Part shown: positions 34,901 through 48,584 of the stretch, in pieces
Position numbering within the stretch: position 1 is the first letter of the stretch
Layout: the number at the start of each line of letters is the position of its first letter
DNA from: Penicillium oxalicum
Taxonomy: Eukaryota; Ascomycota; Eurotiomycetes; Eurotiales; Aspergillaceae
Length of the DNA stretch: 64,000 bases
Direction: 5' to 3'
Assembly (NCBI RefSeq): GCF_001723175.1
Contig: NC_064653.1
Coordinates: 682,001-746,000 of the forward strand
Notes under the pieces: generated by a model
Seen by the model: the letters and a program-made list of their open reading frames with translations, nothing else
The model's database searches: none
Told to the model about the DNA's origin: nothing
Translations under genes and position numbers: made by a program

Positions 34901-37900
34901 TTATGCATCGCATTTTCGATAACCTGATCAACACATCGAAGGCTTTCAAACAGCTACACCATCGCTTCAAGAACCGGTGCAAGGAGTTCGTTTCTGTCCG
35001 TGAACCAGAGGAGCCGAAAAACCTGCCCAGGATTACACTTCGCAGTAAAGCCCTTTTATTTGAACTCGAGGATGACGCCTTTGAATGGAAACTGGGTCTC
35101 ATCTATCGCGTTGGTCTTCTGGAGCAGTCTCAGCGCTTGGCACGGGAGGAGGCTTTTCATCTCAAAGCTCGAAAGATCAAGGAATCCGACCAACGGCGAG
35201 CGTCGTCTCGACTGAGAGCCAGGTCCAGTCATCGCACGCTGCGCAGCGAGCGAACAAGTCAAGATACTAGACGAAGCCGCAGCGCAGAGCCTCGACCGAG
35301 ACAGACATCACCGAACCGAGGCCGTGCTCGCAAATTCCGATATGATACAGAAGGTGCAACATGCTTGTCATCCGATCATAACATCTCTTCCGAAATTGCT
35401 TGGAATCGACTACAACACCACAATGCCCAGGTCTGGAAAGAGAAGATTGACGCCGCACTCAAATTCCAAGGGACGTCTATCAAAGAAGTCCGGAATCTGT
35501 TCTCCGGCGCAGATGAACCCTCGGATGATGTGAAGGAAACTGAGACTATTCTCGCACTTCCCGACAGGCCGGGTTTGTTGTCAGCGTTCATCAGTGATAT
35601 CAATTTGGTCATAGACAAACCAACTTTTCCAACCGCAGAATTGCCAGACTTCCTTCACCGCATCGGCAAGGGAATACCCAAGTCAATGAAATACGGATTG
35701 ATGGTGCCCATGAGCTTTAATTTGGAGATGGGCGAAGCGCGGGTCAATCTCCGCGATTACCCTCTCGATCTCCTCCATGTGCCTGCTTTGCGACCTGGTC
35801 AATCACCTCGGTTACCAAGCTGGTCGTTGCGAACCAACTTTGTCATCGCAGAGGAGTTCCGTGACCAGGAATCTGCTAGACAAGTAGACGTGGAGCTTGT
35901 GCCGCCCAGCGAGCACCCTGACGGCTCCCACAGCGAGCCTTTTTACATCAAAGTCTGGCGATCTGTCACTCCCGTCAAGACTTACTCCGACCCCGTCATT
36001 CAAATTAATACTAGTCTCCCTACAAGCATCTCCTGGGGTGTATCCTACCAACCTGTCATTCAAGACATGATGAAAATCATTGAAGGTTTCACGAAGCCAG
36101 AGATCGATCTTTCAGAGCGAGTTGGATTCTGGGACAAGATCAGACTGAGCTTCCACTCTCGGATTAAGGTTTTGTGGAGCGAAGATGGTGACGTCCATTT
36201 ACGTCTTAAAGGTTCTCGTGATCCCTACGTGGTGACTGGGTTTGGAAGCGGTTTTGTCATGTGTTGGCGCCGTGATGTCAAGTGGGAGATCAATACGAGC
36301 GACAACCCCATGGAATTCATGAGTGTAACAAGTGGCGAGTACGTCCTTGCCATACCTGACTACAGCTCCGAGGCCCGCTTGTCGAATGAGTCCACGCCAG
36401 ATGACCTGGAAACCAGTTCTGCGACCAGCGAGCAAAAGAATGCTGCACATTTCAAGAAAGTCATTATGAAGCTCTCGGGTGATGTGAAGTGGGCAGCAGG
36501 ATTGGTGTTCGAACGCAACGTGGACGCAGACTCCCGATCCTTCACTTTCAGGCCCCATTATGATGTCGTGCTCAAGAACCCCAAGTTCGTCAAACACGAA
36601 GAGCGCGCCAATTACGATGCGTTCCGTGGCTTCCGCAGTGACCATATTCATCTGTCGGTGTCAGTCATTGCACCTCAGAGTCGAGATTGGGCTGCTGAGG
36701 AGCCTAAGCCATCGACAAGTTACAACACAACCCATTTGAGTCCGCGTTTCTTCACTCACTTCTTCAATTGGTGGTCACTCTTCTCTGGCATTATGTCCCT
36801 CCCCGTTCGCCAGGGCCCATTGTTCCCGGGAATTACTAAGACGAGCAAGAAGTTCAGTCGACACCTGGCGACGGTCAAGTACAACCTTCTTCTTGCTCCT
36901 ATATTCGTGGCTCATATCTACAAACACAAGGATCGTGAAGACTATTCCGAAGACGCCGTCACTGCAACTGGCCTCAAAGTACGACTTGAGTCTTTGAAGC
37001 TAGATATTCACCAGCGACGCGAACAGGTCAAAACCCAAGCTAAAGGTCGTACCAAGCAGACCAAGACGACGGCCATGCGTATCAACCAAGCTTTGATTGA
37101 CTTGAAATCAGCTGATTTCCGGGCGGTATCAGCGAAGATTGAAGGTACAAATGCCGAGGACCTGGAGCTCAATCAAGACGACATCATCTCAACATTCCAG
37201 CAGCCGGTAGCAAAAGTCGACCTCTCTAGATTCACAATTCCTGATCATAATCTCGATTGGATCGACATGGATGACTTCGTCGAGCCGGATTGGATATTGC
37301 CTCAAGAGTCCAACCCGAGAACACAAATTCTGCCTCTTGCGTTCACACCACGCTTCACTTACTTCAGACAAACGGACCATGAAGATCTGGGACCCGAGGA
37401 AACTGGCTACAGCACATTTGGGCATGAACCGACCCACGATTGCGTCATGTCCGAGACAAATGATCCTCGACGGGTGCAAATTGAATTGGTCAGGAGCCGG
37501 CTTGCTACTGTTGAATCGCAGATCCATGATTACGATCGGATCATTGGAGAACATGAACTCAAGCTGATGAAGGATGTTGATGAAAATTCGACTTTGAAGG
37601 CTCAGCATGAGACTTATCTTCGCCAGGCCGAGTCTCTTGCTAGACGCCGGCGATTCCTCACATCGACTTTGGACCGTTTGGAGAGGTATTTAGCGCGAGA
37701 TGAGCGGACTCCAAACCGGAGCAAGTACAGCAACAGCGCAAGTGCGAGTGAAAGGTCATCTCGAGCTGGTCCAGACGGTGAGTCCACAACTGATGGTAGA
37801 ACCTCGGGGCTTGACGGAGTCTACTCGTCGGCCGCGGATGACTTTTCAAGCGACTTTAACAACCGCTTTATGATCCACAACGTTCAACTAAAGTGGAACA

Positions 37901-40841
37901 ACTCTCTCCGGAATATTATCCTGCGCTATAGCCACCAAGTGAGCCAACGCAGAGGATTTGTCTACTACATGTCCCGACGAGCGGTGAAATTCATCCTTGA
38001 TATCGTCGAGGAGCAGAACAAGAACAAGAAGAAGCAGTCCAAAGCGCGATCAAGCACTCTGAGTGAGAATGATGACGAAGAGGTGGAAGATCGAATTGAG
38101 CAGCTCCTGAATGACGCCAAACGTTACGTCAAAGTTGAGGAGACCGAGCCAAACCATCTGAACAACAATTCATCTCCAGCCTCCGACGACTCGAGCGAGA
38201 ATATTGCACCAGCATTCACGCCTCAAAATAGCTACTACTTGCGGCTGATTGCCCCTCAGATTCAATTCATGAGCGAGAAGAATCGCAAGTCTGTCTTGAT
38301 CGTTGCCGCGAAAGGAATGGAACTTAAGGTTGTGTCAATCATGGACAAAGAGCGAGTTTATGACGATGTGAGCGGCTTGGTTCAACGCCGCTTCTCCCTC
38401 GAGATGGATGGCGCGCAATTTTTTATTGCGACTCAAAAGAACCTCATGGCAAATCTACAATTCTACGCCGGGAACAAGTACGGAAACGCGCCTGGATCTG
38501 CATGGCCGCCATGGCTTACCCTGGAAGCGATGTTCGATTTCGAACTTAATCCGTTCGGATTCTCTCGCATCGTGCAAAAAACTTCTGCCAGCCTCCGATA
38601 CGACAAATACAACAATCTTAGGTTGAAGTACAACGAAGAAGTTGCTAAAGGCCATTCGGGACCGCATCTTGGTGGTGACGAGACAAGGATGGACCAGATC
38701 AGTGTCGACTTCCCGCATTTCAGAGCGATCTGTGACTCCGCAGAATACTATTCGCTGTACATCATCGTTTTGGACCTGATACTTTATAGCGAGCCTCTTG
38801 AAAAAGTTCGCAACGAGCGACTAGAGAAAATCATGCTCACATCAGACTTCAGCGATCTTCGTGGCGCTCCAGAGGCAGTCTTCAAGCTGCAATCCCGCAT
38901 CCGGCAGTTGGAGGAGATTAAAGAATACTTCCAGATTAACGCAAAATATCTGGATAAACAAGGATGGGAGGACCGATTAGCGCTCGAGCATGATCTTTCC
39001 ATGTGCGAGGATGAGCTGTTCTTCTTGATGAAGGCAATTACCACTTCCCAGAGACGGGCTGACCCTAGCTTCTCGAAGGATGATGGTGTACTCAAGTGGA
39101 GCATCTCGGCCTCCGAGGTCGTCTGGCACTTGATGAAGGAAGCGTCTGCTCCTCTTGTTGAGTTTCAACTTCGAAATGCTCAGTATGAGCGCACAGACAA
39201 CACGGATGGATCCAATCACAACGTTGTCGCTATTGAGCAGCTTAGCGGACTCAATCTACTCCCCGACGCGATCTATCCTCAGATCATTGCACCATACCTG
39301 GATCAGCCGAGGCCTCTCAACGACTTCATGCTGCGTGTCAAATGGCATCTCATGGAAGCTGTAGCTGGTATTCCGGTTGTTGACAACTTTGAAGTGTCTT
39401 TGTTCCCATTGAAGATCCAGTTGGAACGTGAGCTTGGACAAAAGCTCTTTGAGTATATTTTCCCAAATATGGGCTCTGGTGCTTTCGAGCACGGGGGCTT
39501 CTCACCTTTCATGATCAAGAACATGAAGCCACTGGACGCGTCTGAAGATGAAGATGACGAGCAGCAAAAGCACGACCTACAGCAGGAGTCTGCTGGTCGT
39601 AGGAGGAACAATGAAGATGAGACTGGCTCAATGGAAGGATTGTCGGATGCATCCAAGGGCCCGGGAAACATCGAGCTGAGACTGCAGCCAACTTTGACTC
39701 TCTCTGATGACGGAAGATCCAATCGCCGCTCGGCGCACCTCAAAGGATTGGGATCATCACGTCTATCACGCACCGACACAAACCATTTAGGTGTCCCTGG
39801 TCCTGGCAGGGGTCTTCCCCGCCCTGCCACATCAGGTAGTCTTGCTGTGAGTCTTTCCAAGAAGCGCTCAACCGACAGCCTTCGCATGTTGTCGAAATCA
39901 CCGACAGAGAGGTCATTGTCAAGCCACAGCGCGAGCGCTGAGGAGAAGAAAAAGTTTGGCCTCAGTAAGGCTCCGCGTAACAAGTCCAAAGAGCCTGCAG
40001 ATGATCTCTCTCAGATGATGTCAAGAGCGTCTAATTACATGACTTTGGCTCGTGTCAAGGTCCATGATGTGGTTCTTTGCTTGAGCTACAAAGGCAAAGG
40101 AGAGCACAATCTCGAAGATCTTCACGATTTTGTCTTCCGTCTGCCTGTCCTTGAATACAGCAATAAGACATGGTCCAACCTAGACTTGGCCTTGCGCTTG
40201 AAGAAAGACGTCATCAAGGCTCTCATCTCACATGCTCCCGCAATTCTTGGCAATAAGTTCTCACATCATCGTCCGTCCAAGCAACAAGTGAAGCGTTTCC
40301 GTGAACAAGCATCTTCGTCTCAGCTGTTACCCAGCTCTCAGAGCTTCACAAGCTTTGACCGGAGCCAGACGCCGAGCTTCACAAGTCATGACTCGAATAG
40401 TGAGTACTCAGAGTCGCCGTCACGAAAGTCCATGCAGTCAACATCTTCACCATTGGCTCGCTCTGTGTCCTGGACTTCGGAGGCTCGTGACAGCAATGGC
40501 AAAACCATAGGTGACTCGAAATCTGCGCATGAAGTTGATGTGGACTCACGATGGGAGGTTTGTCCACCTCAGTCTTATTAAGATCAAGCCCTTGAATATC
40601 TCGCTGACTTTACAATAGGAATCACGTCGCTTTGTTCATCCTCCTGTCAGACCGATGACCTCAGGTCACACTTTTACCACCATCTCTGGTGCCGGCGCTG
40701 GCGCCGGCGATAATGCAGCCGAACCGGAAGAGAAGTACGCACCCATTTGCCACAGAGTGAAACTCACAATTTCTAACGCTTTGCTGCAGTCACAAAAGAA
40801 CTATCCGCAGCTTCGGTCGAAAGCTGATGAACCGCAAGTAA
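31996..40841 (+). CDS. fmp27: Fmp27/Hobbit/BLTP2 bridge-like lipid transfer protein
   Basis: Giant protein of 2909 residues in three exons: 31996-40557, 40619-40734 and 40790-40841. The N-terminus has one membrane anchor (about 8-30) followed by the family start: IGYFSLRRIAY, then IRGLGFSLHPPSF. Family knowledge: repeating beta-groove proteins anchored in the ER that carry lipids to plasma-membrane contact sites. The centre holds the conserved Fmp27 blocks: GFWDKIRLSFH, HFFNWWSLFSG, DNFEVSLFPLKIQLERELG and the coiled coil near residue 1840-1900. Long, disordered Ser-rich inserts occur near 1090-1150 and 2530-2720. The last intron removes 55 bp and the final 17 residues are basic (HKRTIRSFGRKLMNRK). 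The last two introns are inferred from donor, branch and acceptor sites and correct frame; without them the first exon would end at 40581. Confidence 0.93.
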
Positions 40842-41455
40842 GCGTGTTACATCCTACGCCTGAATTCATACCGGGTTTCTACCAGGTTCCAATTCAGTCC
40901 ATTAATCTCAGGCCCATCAGGCCTTACTCATTACATTTACCGAATGTGCAAAGCACTCCTCCAACATTTTTCAGCGTGCCGTTGGCCCCCACGGCCTTTT
41001 ACTCGTGACCTGAGATACCATCTCCACAAAGTACTTAAGGCTCTACATCGGCGTCCGTTGGCTGATTTGATACATTAATCCCGGCTTGGTTGACCTCCCC
41101 AGGTATTCAACCTGGGGACCCTTGGCTTTTTTCATTTTACATGTTTATACATTGGGTGTTCTGTATCCTTTTCCCCCTTCCCACCCGAAGGGCAATAGAC
41201 AGCGGTTGTTATTTTTACATTTTCATGTTTATAATTCCTTGCATTTTCTGTTCTCATTTAGCCAAGGCCACGCGCCGGCTTACCATTCCTGGATGGTTTT
41301 TTTTTAGCCTGTGGCTCGATTAAATGTACTTTCTTGAATATTCCTACTGCCTGAAATTGGTTGTTGAAATATGACGGGTCTGGTTCACAACATCTATTGT
41401 ATCGTACATCCAGCTTATCTTCGCGCAGTTGGTGGGCTACCGGGCTCAACTAGGA
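40842..41455. other. Convergent intergenic region, Fmp27 / GluRS
   Basis: T-rich 3' flanks (several TTTT and TTTTT runs around 41130-41310). No gene. Confidence 0.6.
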
Positions 41456-43883
<2,428 letters not shown>

Positions 43884-45418
43884 AGTATGTACTCTTGTTG
43901 TTTTGCGTGCCTCGAAAGACTCTCCTACTCTCGCATGCTAACCCAACTCCCAGTGGCTGATATCGAAGTTGACCTCTACGGTATGGCTCATTTCTATTGA
44001 TTCACACGATCCAGATAACTGGCAATCAACGAAAGCTCACTTATGTCTCAGAGGTCCTTGAGGTCCACAGAGGAGCGACCACAGAAGAGATTCGCAAGGC
44101 CTACCGAAAGGTGAAGCTGGCCCTTACCACCATTTGATTGCGGCCGCAGAGCTGACCGTGATACTCTCTTAGTCCGCTCTTGCCAATCACCCCGACAAAG
44201 TTCCTGAAGATGAGCGCCCCGCGGCTGAGGCCAAATTCATCAATGTTCAAAAAGCCTACGAGATTCTTTCCGACGACGACAAGCGCCACCTCTATGACAC
44301 ACACGGCATGTCTGCCTTCAATGGCTCCGGCGAGCCCGGTATGGGTGGTGGTATGGGCGGCATGCCTCCAGGATTTGAGGAGATGTTCGCAGAGATGTTC
44401 GGTGGAGGCATGGGTGGAATGCCGGGAATGGGTGGCATGGGGGGTATGCCCGGCGGCGGCCGGTCTCGTCGAAGTCCTGACGATGAGCAAGACTACGAGG
44501 TCAGCCTGGAAGAGCTCTACAAGGGCAAGACAGTCAAATTTGCCAGCACACGAAACATTATCTGCAGTCTGTGCAAGGGCAAAGGTGGTAAGGAGAAGGC
44601 CACGGCCAAGCAGTGTTCCACATGTGACGGCGTCGGTCTTCAAGAGGTGATCACACAAATGGGCCAGTTCCTGACCAAGCAGACCCGGCCCTGTTCCGTA
44701 TGTAACGGTCAAGGGTCATTCTTCAGTCCCAAGGACAAGTGCAAGAAATGCAAGGGAAAGCAGACGACTGAGGAGAAGAAGATGCTGGAAATCTATATTG
44801 CCCCCGGTTCTCGGTAAGTTGCCTCGCGCGTCCACTGAAGTTTCTTTTGTTTCTCACGCACCATGCAGGGATGGAGAGAAAATCGTCCTGGAGGGTGAAG
44901 CCGACCAAATTCCGGGCCGGGAGAACGGAGATATTGTCTTCAAACTGATGCAGGAAGAGCATGAGGTTTTCGACCGCGCTGGCTCAGACCTCCGGGCTGA
45001 GATTGACATTACCTTGGCTGAGGCATTGACTGGCTTCTCTCGTGTGGTTCTGAAGCATCTTGATGGACGAGGTATTGAGATCACGCATCCGGCAGGCAAG
45101 GTCCTGTCGACTGGCCAAGTCCTGAAGATCAGCGGCGAGGGGATGCCGATCAAGCGCAGTGATTCTCGGGGTGATCTTTATTTGGCAGTGAATGTCAAGT
45201 TCCCCGATGCGTCTTGGAAGCCCACGCCTGAGATGTTGGAGAAGCTCCGAGAGCTACTTCCCAAGCCGGACCCGGCCATCGAGGCCTCGACTGTCGACGA
45301 GGTTGATTACGACCCGAACGGCAACATGGACGAGTTCGGTGCCCGGGACGCCCATGGCGGCTCGGCTTGGGTTGATGATGAAGACGATGACGAGCCCGCG
45401 CAGTGTGCGGCTCAGTAG
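43884..45418 (+). CDS. xdj1: Class A Hsp40 (DnaJ), Xdj1/Ydj1 type, with CaaX box
   Basis: Hsp70 co-chaperone of 425 residues. Exons: 43884 (the A of ATG), 43954-43980, 44052-44110, 44173-44813 and 44869-45418. The J domain contains HPD at 35-37. A Met/Gly-rich linker (about 80-125) replaces the usual Gly/Phe region. The zinc-binding domain has CSLCKGKG (160-167), CSTCDGVG (177-184), CSVCNGQG (203-210) and CKKCKGKQ (219-226), the last motif lacking its final glycine. The C-terminal substrate-binding domain follows (GRENGDIVFKL, GEGMPIKRSDSRGDLYL). The protein ends CAAQ, a CaaX box for farnesylation, so membrane association is likely. The N-terminus (ADIEVDLYEVLEV) is Xdj1-like. If the first intron is kept, an in-frame ATG at 43935 offers another start (MLTQLPVADIE). 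Confidence 0.9.
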
Positions 45419-46397
45419 ACCTTCAGGGAGGGTACGTACAGTCCATGCTTACTCGGCATAGAAATGGCGTCGGGAAGGGTTTTTGCATTTTTCATGTTGG
45501 CTTTTTGGCAGTACCTCGGGACCTGGACATCTCCATCACACGATCATGACAGTACAGCAGACTCGGACTTTTGAGTGTCCCTCGACATGAGACGTTTTCG
45601 GTCATCACGATTTTGTTTTTCTTGATATCCAATAGCCTGGTCAATGCAATGAACTTGGCATCCTCAGTATAACTCCTTGGAGATCATTATTTATGTGACA
45701 TTATCAGAAGAACCTTGCTCCCAAACATGCTGGATACAGTTAGGACACAGTATAGCCGGCCCGTTTGACCTTTCAGATGCCTCTCTGCCTTTGTTGTCCC
45801 CCTTGCTATACTCTTTTTTTTTACTAGACCTCCCGTATTGAGCCTATCGTGCCTGTAATCCCCTAGTTTTTTCAAAAATAGGTTAACTCGCTCTGAACGA
45901 CAGCTACATTAGCCGTAGACTCCAAGCAAAACAGGATGCAATAGGAACAGAGCTCTGAACCCGGCGCTACATACTTTGATTTTCAACTACAGCTAATGTA
46001 TAACTTATTCGCTAGCGATCCGAATGCTTACTTGAAATATGAAGCCCGTTAGTCTCTTACAGAGGTGTTATTTGCAGTATACAATCGAAAATGCCGCCAG
46101 GTTTGAAATGATCTAGGTAGAGAAGTCCCAGTCTCCAGGGTTATCAGTTGAAGTTGACCAACCTTCAAAGTATGGACCCGTGACTAAGCTTTCGACAATC
46201 CCCGGCCAGTGGGGGCCAGTGGCCGACGCTGCAACCCAACGAATATCAGACCTTCCGTAATCTGTCTTTTCTCAACCCAGGTTGAGAATTCCAATCTCTC
46301 GGTTCGAACATTTGTCGCCGGTAGATGGATTGTTCAGCTGTGTCGTAAGAGAACATTGGACATAGATGCCGTGATTACCGGGTCTCACACATGCCGC
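45419..46397. other. Intergenic region between Xdj1 and the hydrolase
   Basis: About 1 kb; 3' flank of Xdj1 followed by the hydrolase promoter. The hydrolase frame is open upstream from 46209 but lacks an in-frame ATG before 46398. Confidence 0.55.
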
Positions 46398-47654
46398 ATG
46401 TTGAGCAGACTCTCATGGTTGCGCCCTGGGCGCCTTCATCATCATAGTGTCAAACATGCCGAGTACTCGTTGTCGTCGTCTCGGCTTGAGCGCGCTGTAA
46501 GGTCAGCCCGATGTCTGCACATCAGAACATCCAAACGACCTGAGATCAGGCAAAGGAGGATTGATCTCGAGTCCAAGGTGATCCGCAATTCGCGTTCCTT
46601 TGTCGCCGAGTCGATTCCCCCTATACTCTACCCACCAACCATCTTCCTGGGACTTCTTTTCGGCCTATGGACATGGAAATGCTTTTGGATCATTGTCATG
46701 CAGAATAAGCTGCTGTATCTATCGTGGCTACCGCCGTTTTCACGATCTGATACCATCGCCGAGTACGACTCTCAGTGCAGGCCCGTCCATTGGCAAGAAA
46801 CGCGAATCCGGAGTCTCGACGGCACCAAGCTTGCTGTATGTGAGGGACACATTCCAAATGGCAAGCACCAGAACGCTCTTGGGACGAACCCGTTCTCAAA
46901 GACAGTAGTCATTTGCTACTTTCAAGGAAATGGTGGCTCGACGCCGCTTCGTCTCCCATTGCTCTCGCAGATTCTCAGGAGCCTCGCGGCCAGTTCATCC
47001 CCGGATACGAAGTTCACAATTCTCGCCCTCTCATACCGCGGGTACTGGAAATCGTCCGGTCGAGCGACGCAATCTGGTATCGAACGCGATGCTCAGGCAT
47101 TTTTGACCTGGGCGTCCAAGACGTACTCGCCGTCCACGGGGACGACTCCCCTCCAACTCATCCTCTGGGGTCATAGCTTGGGCTCTGCTGTTGCGAGCTC
47201 TGCTCTCCCCTCTTATCTTTCTAGCCTGGAGGATGAGAAATCGCAACAATCCAGACCTCTCGCCAAGGTGTCTGGCTTCATCATGGAGGCCCCTACCTCG
47301 AGTATCAAGGATATGCTCATCAGTCTGTACCCTCAAAGATGGCTACCTTATCGCTATCTTTGGCCGTTCTCCTGGAACACGTGGTGTAATACATCCAACT
47401 TGACTCGAATCGCGGAATGGCGAGAGGAGCATCCTGGCGCGAGAAGTGATGTTCCGCCCATTTTGATTCTATCCGCGGAGAATGACGAAGTCATCCCGCC
47501 ATACGTGGCTGGTCAACTAGAACAAACAGGCCAGGAGCTGGGCCTAGAAATCTCGAAAAAAGAGGTCCGCGGAGCTATGCATACAGAAGCACCGATGAAG
47601 GAGGATGGCCGGAAGACTTTGATTCAGTTCATACTCCGAAATACATCTAAGTAA
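46398..47654 (+). CDS. Membrane-anchored alpha/beta hydrolase, ABHD12-like
   Basis: An intronless gene of 418 residues. A basic N-terminal region is followed by one transmembrane segment at about 76-103 (PPTIFLGLLFGLWTW). The hydrolase fold follows with nucleophile elbow GHSLG (Ser260), probable acid Asp363 (SAENDEVIPP) and His395 (RGAMHTEAP). ICYFQGNGGS (172-181) is the oxyanion-loop block of the ABHD12/13 group. Family knowledge: these are lipid or lysophospholipid hydrolases with ER or endomembrane anchoring; the substrate here is unknown. The start was chosen as the first in-frame ATG. It converges on the Ase1 gene, 930 bp away. Confidence 0.88.
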   Translation: MLSRLSWLRPGRLHHHSVKHAEYSLSSSRLERAVRSARCLHIRTSKRPEIRQRRIDLESKVIRNSRSFVAESIPPILYPPTIFLGLLFGLWTWKCFWIIVMQNKLLYLSWLPPFSRSDTIAEYDSQCRPVHWQETRIRSLDGTKLAVCEGHIPNGKHQNALGTNPFSKTVVICYFQGNGGSTPLRLPLLSQILRSLAASSSPDTKFTILALSYRGYWKSSGRATQSGIERDAQAFLTWASKTYSPSTGTTPLQLILWGHSLGSAVASSALPSYLSSLEDEKSQQSRPLAKVSGFIMEAPTSSIKDMLISLYPQRWLPYRYLWPFSWNTWCNTSNLTRIAEWREEHPGARSDVPPILILSAENDEVIPPYVAGQLEQTGQELGLEISKKEVRGAMHTEAPMKEDGRKTLIQFILRNTSK

Positions 47655-48584
47655 TAAAATGGTTTTTTTTGCACAACCAAGTCCCGTGCCAACCCTTACA
47701 ATCAACTAGAGAACAGGAGTCCATAGCACCTCCTTCGATCTCAACTGAACAGGGAGTTTGAACGAAAAGATGATATTATCAAAATGCCACTAGCAAAGGC
47801 GCGGCCTGAGGCTTTCATGTCAAAGAAGGAAACAAGCAAGAGGGAGTTCCGATGCGGCAATGACCTGTTCAAAAGGCCGTAAAATCCATCAATAGTAGAA
47901 CAAGAATCGCTAGCACATTGACATAAAAGAGGGCTTGCATAAAAAATGACAAAAAGGCAAACAGAACAAGCAAAATGACATTAGACCAGCCCATAAGAAA
48001 ACATTCCGTGAAAGGTGAATTAAACAAATGAGCCCGTCAGATTCCAGGTCACTGTCAGCTAGCAAATCAAGACAGGAGGGTTTTCCCTCTTCCTTTTTTT
48101 TTTTTCATCTCCCTTTCCCTCTCGCAATGCGCAGACAGTGAATAACAAGAAGCTTGGACGGACCCGATAAGCATTGACAGGAAATAGATATCGGATCGAC
48201 AAAGTCGCCATAAGGAAAGTCATAATTTTGACACAATCAGAGAAAGAGAATATGTGAATCCGGAAGGACTGTTGGCTGATCATTGACAAGCAGCTTGAAC
48301 ATCAGCCGGGCAGAGACTGAGAGGGCAAGAGGGAAGTCAGGTCGTCGTCGTAGAATCAAGTACCATTGTCGAATCATGGAATTATCCGAGGGCCATGTGA
48401 TTGCACAGATGCAGCTCACATACCAAATTTGCCGGAGTAAAAAAAAAATAGGCAGAAGAATCAAGAAGGGCTAAAAGAGATTGAAGTATGCGATAGGATA
48501 GGGGGTATCGAAAGAAGCGAGATGATGTAGATAGCTTTGTGTGTTACGAGTGGGTTTTTTTTGTTTCGAAGAGCACTCCAACCC
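47655..48584. other. Convergent intergenic region, hydrolase / Ase1
   Basis: A-rich stretches near 47930-48010 and a T-run at 48097-48107. No gene is seen. Confidence 0.55.

Noticed and set aside
39303..39989. 228-codon minus-strand ORF inside the Fmp27 gene
   Set aside because: Antisense of conserved Fmp27 coding sequence.
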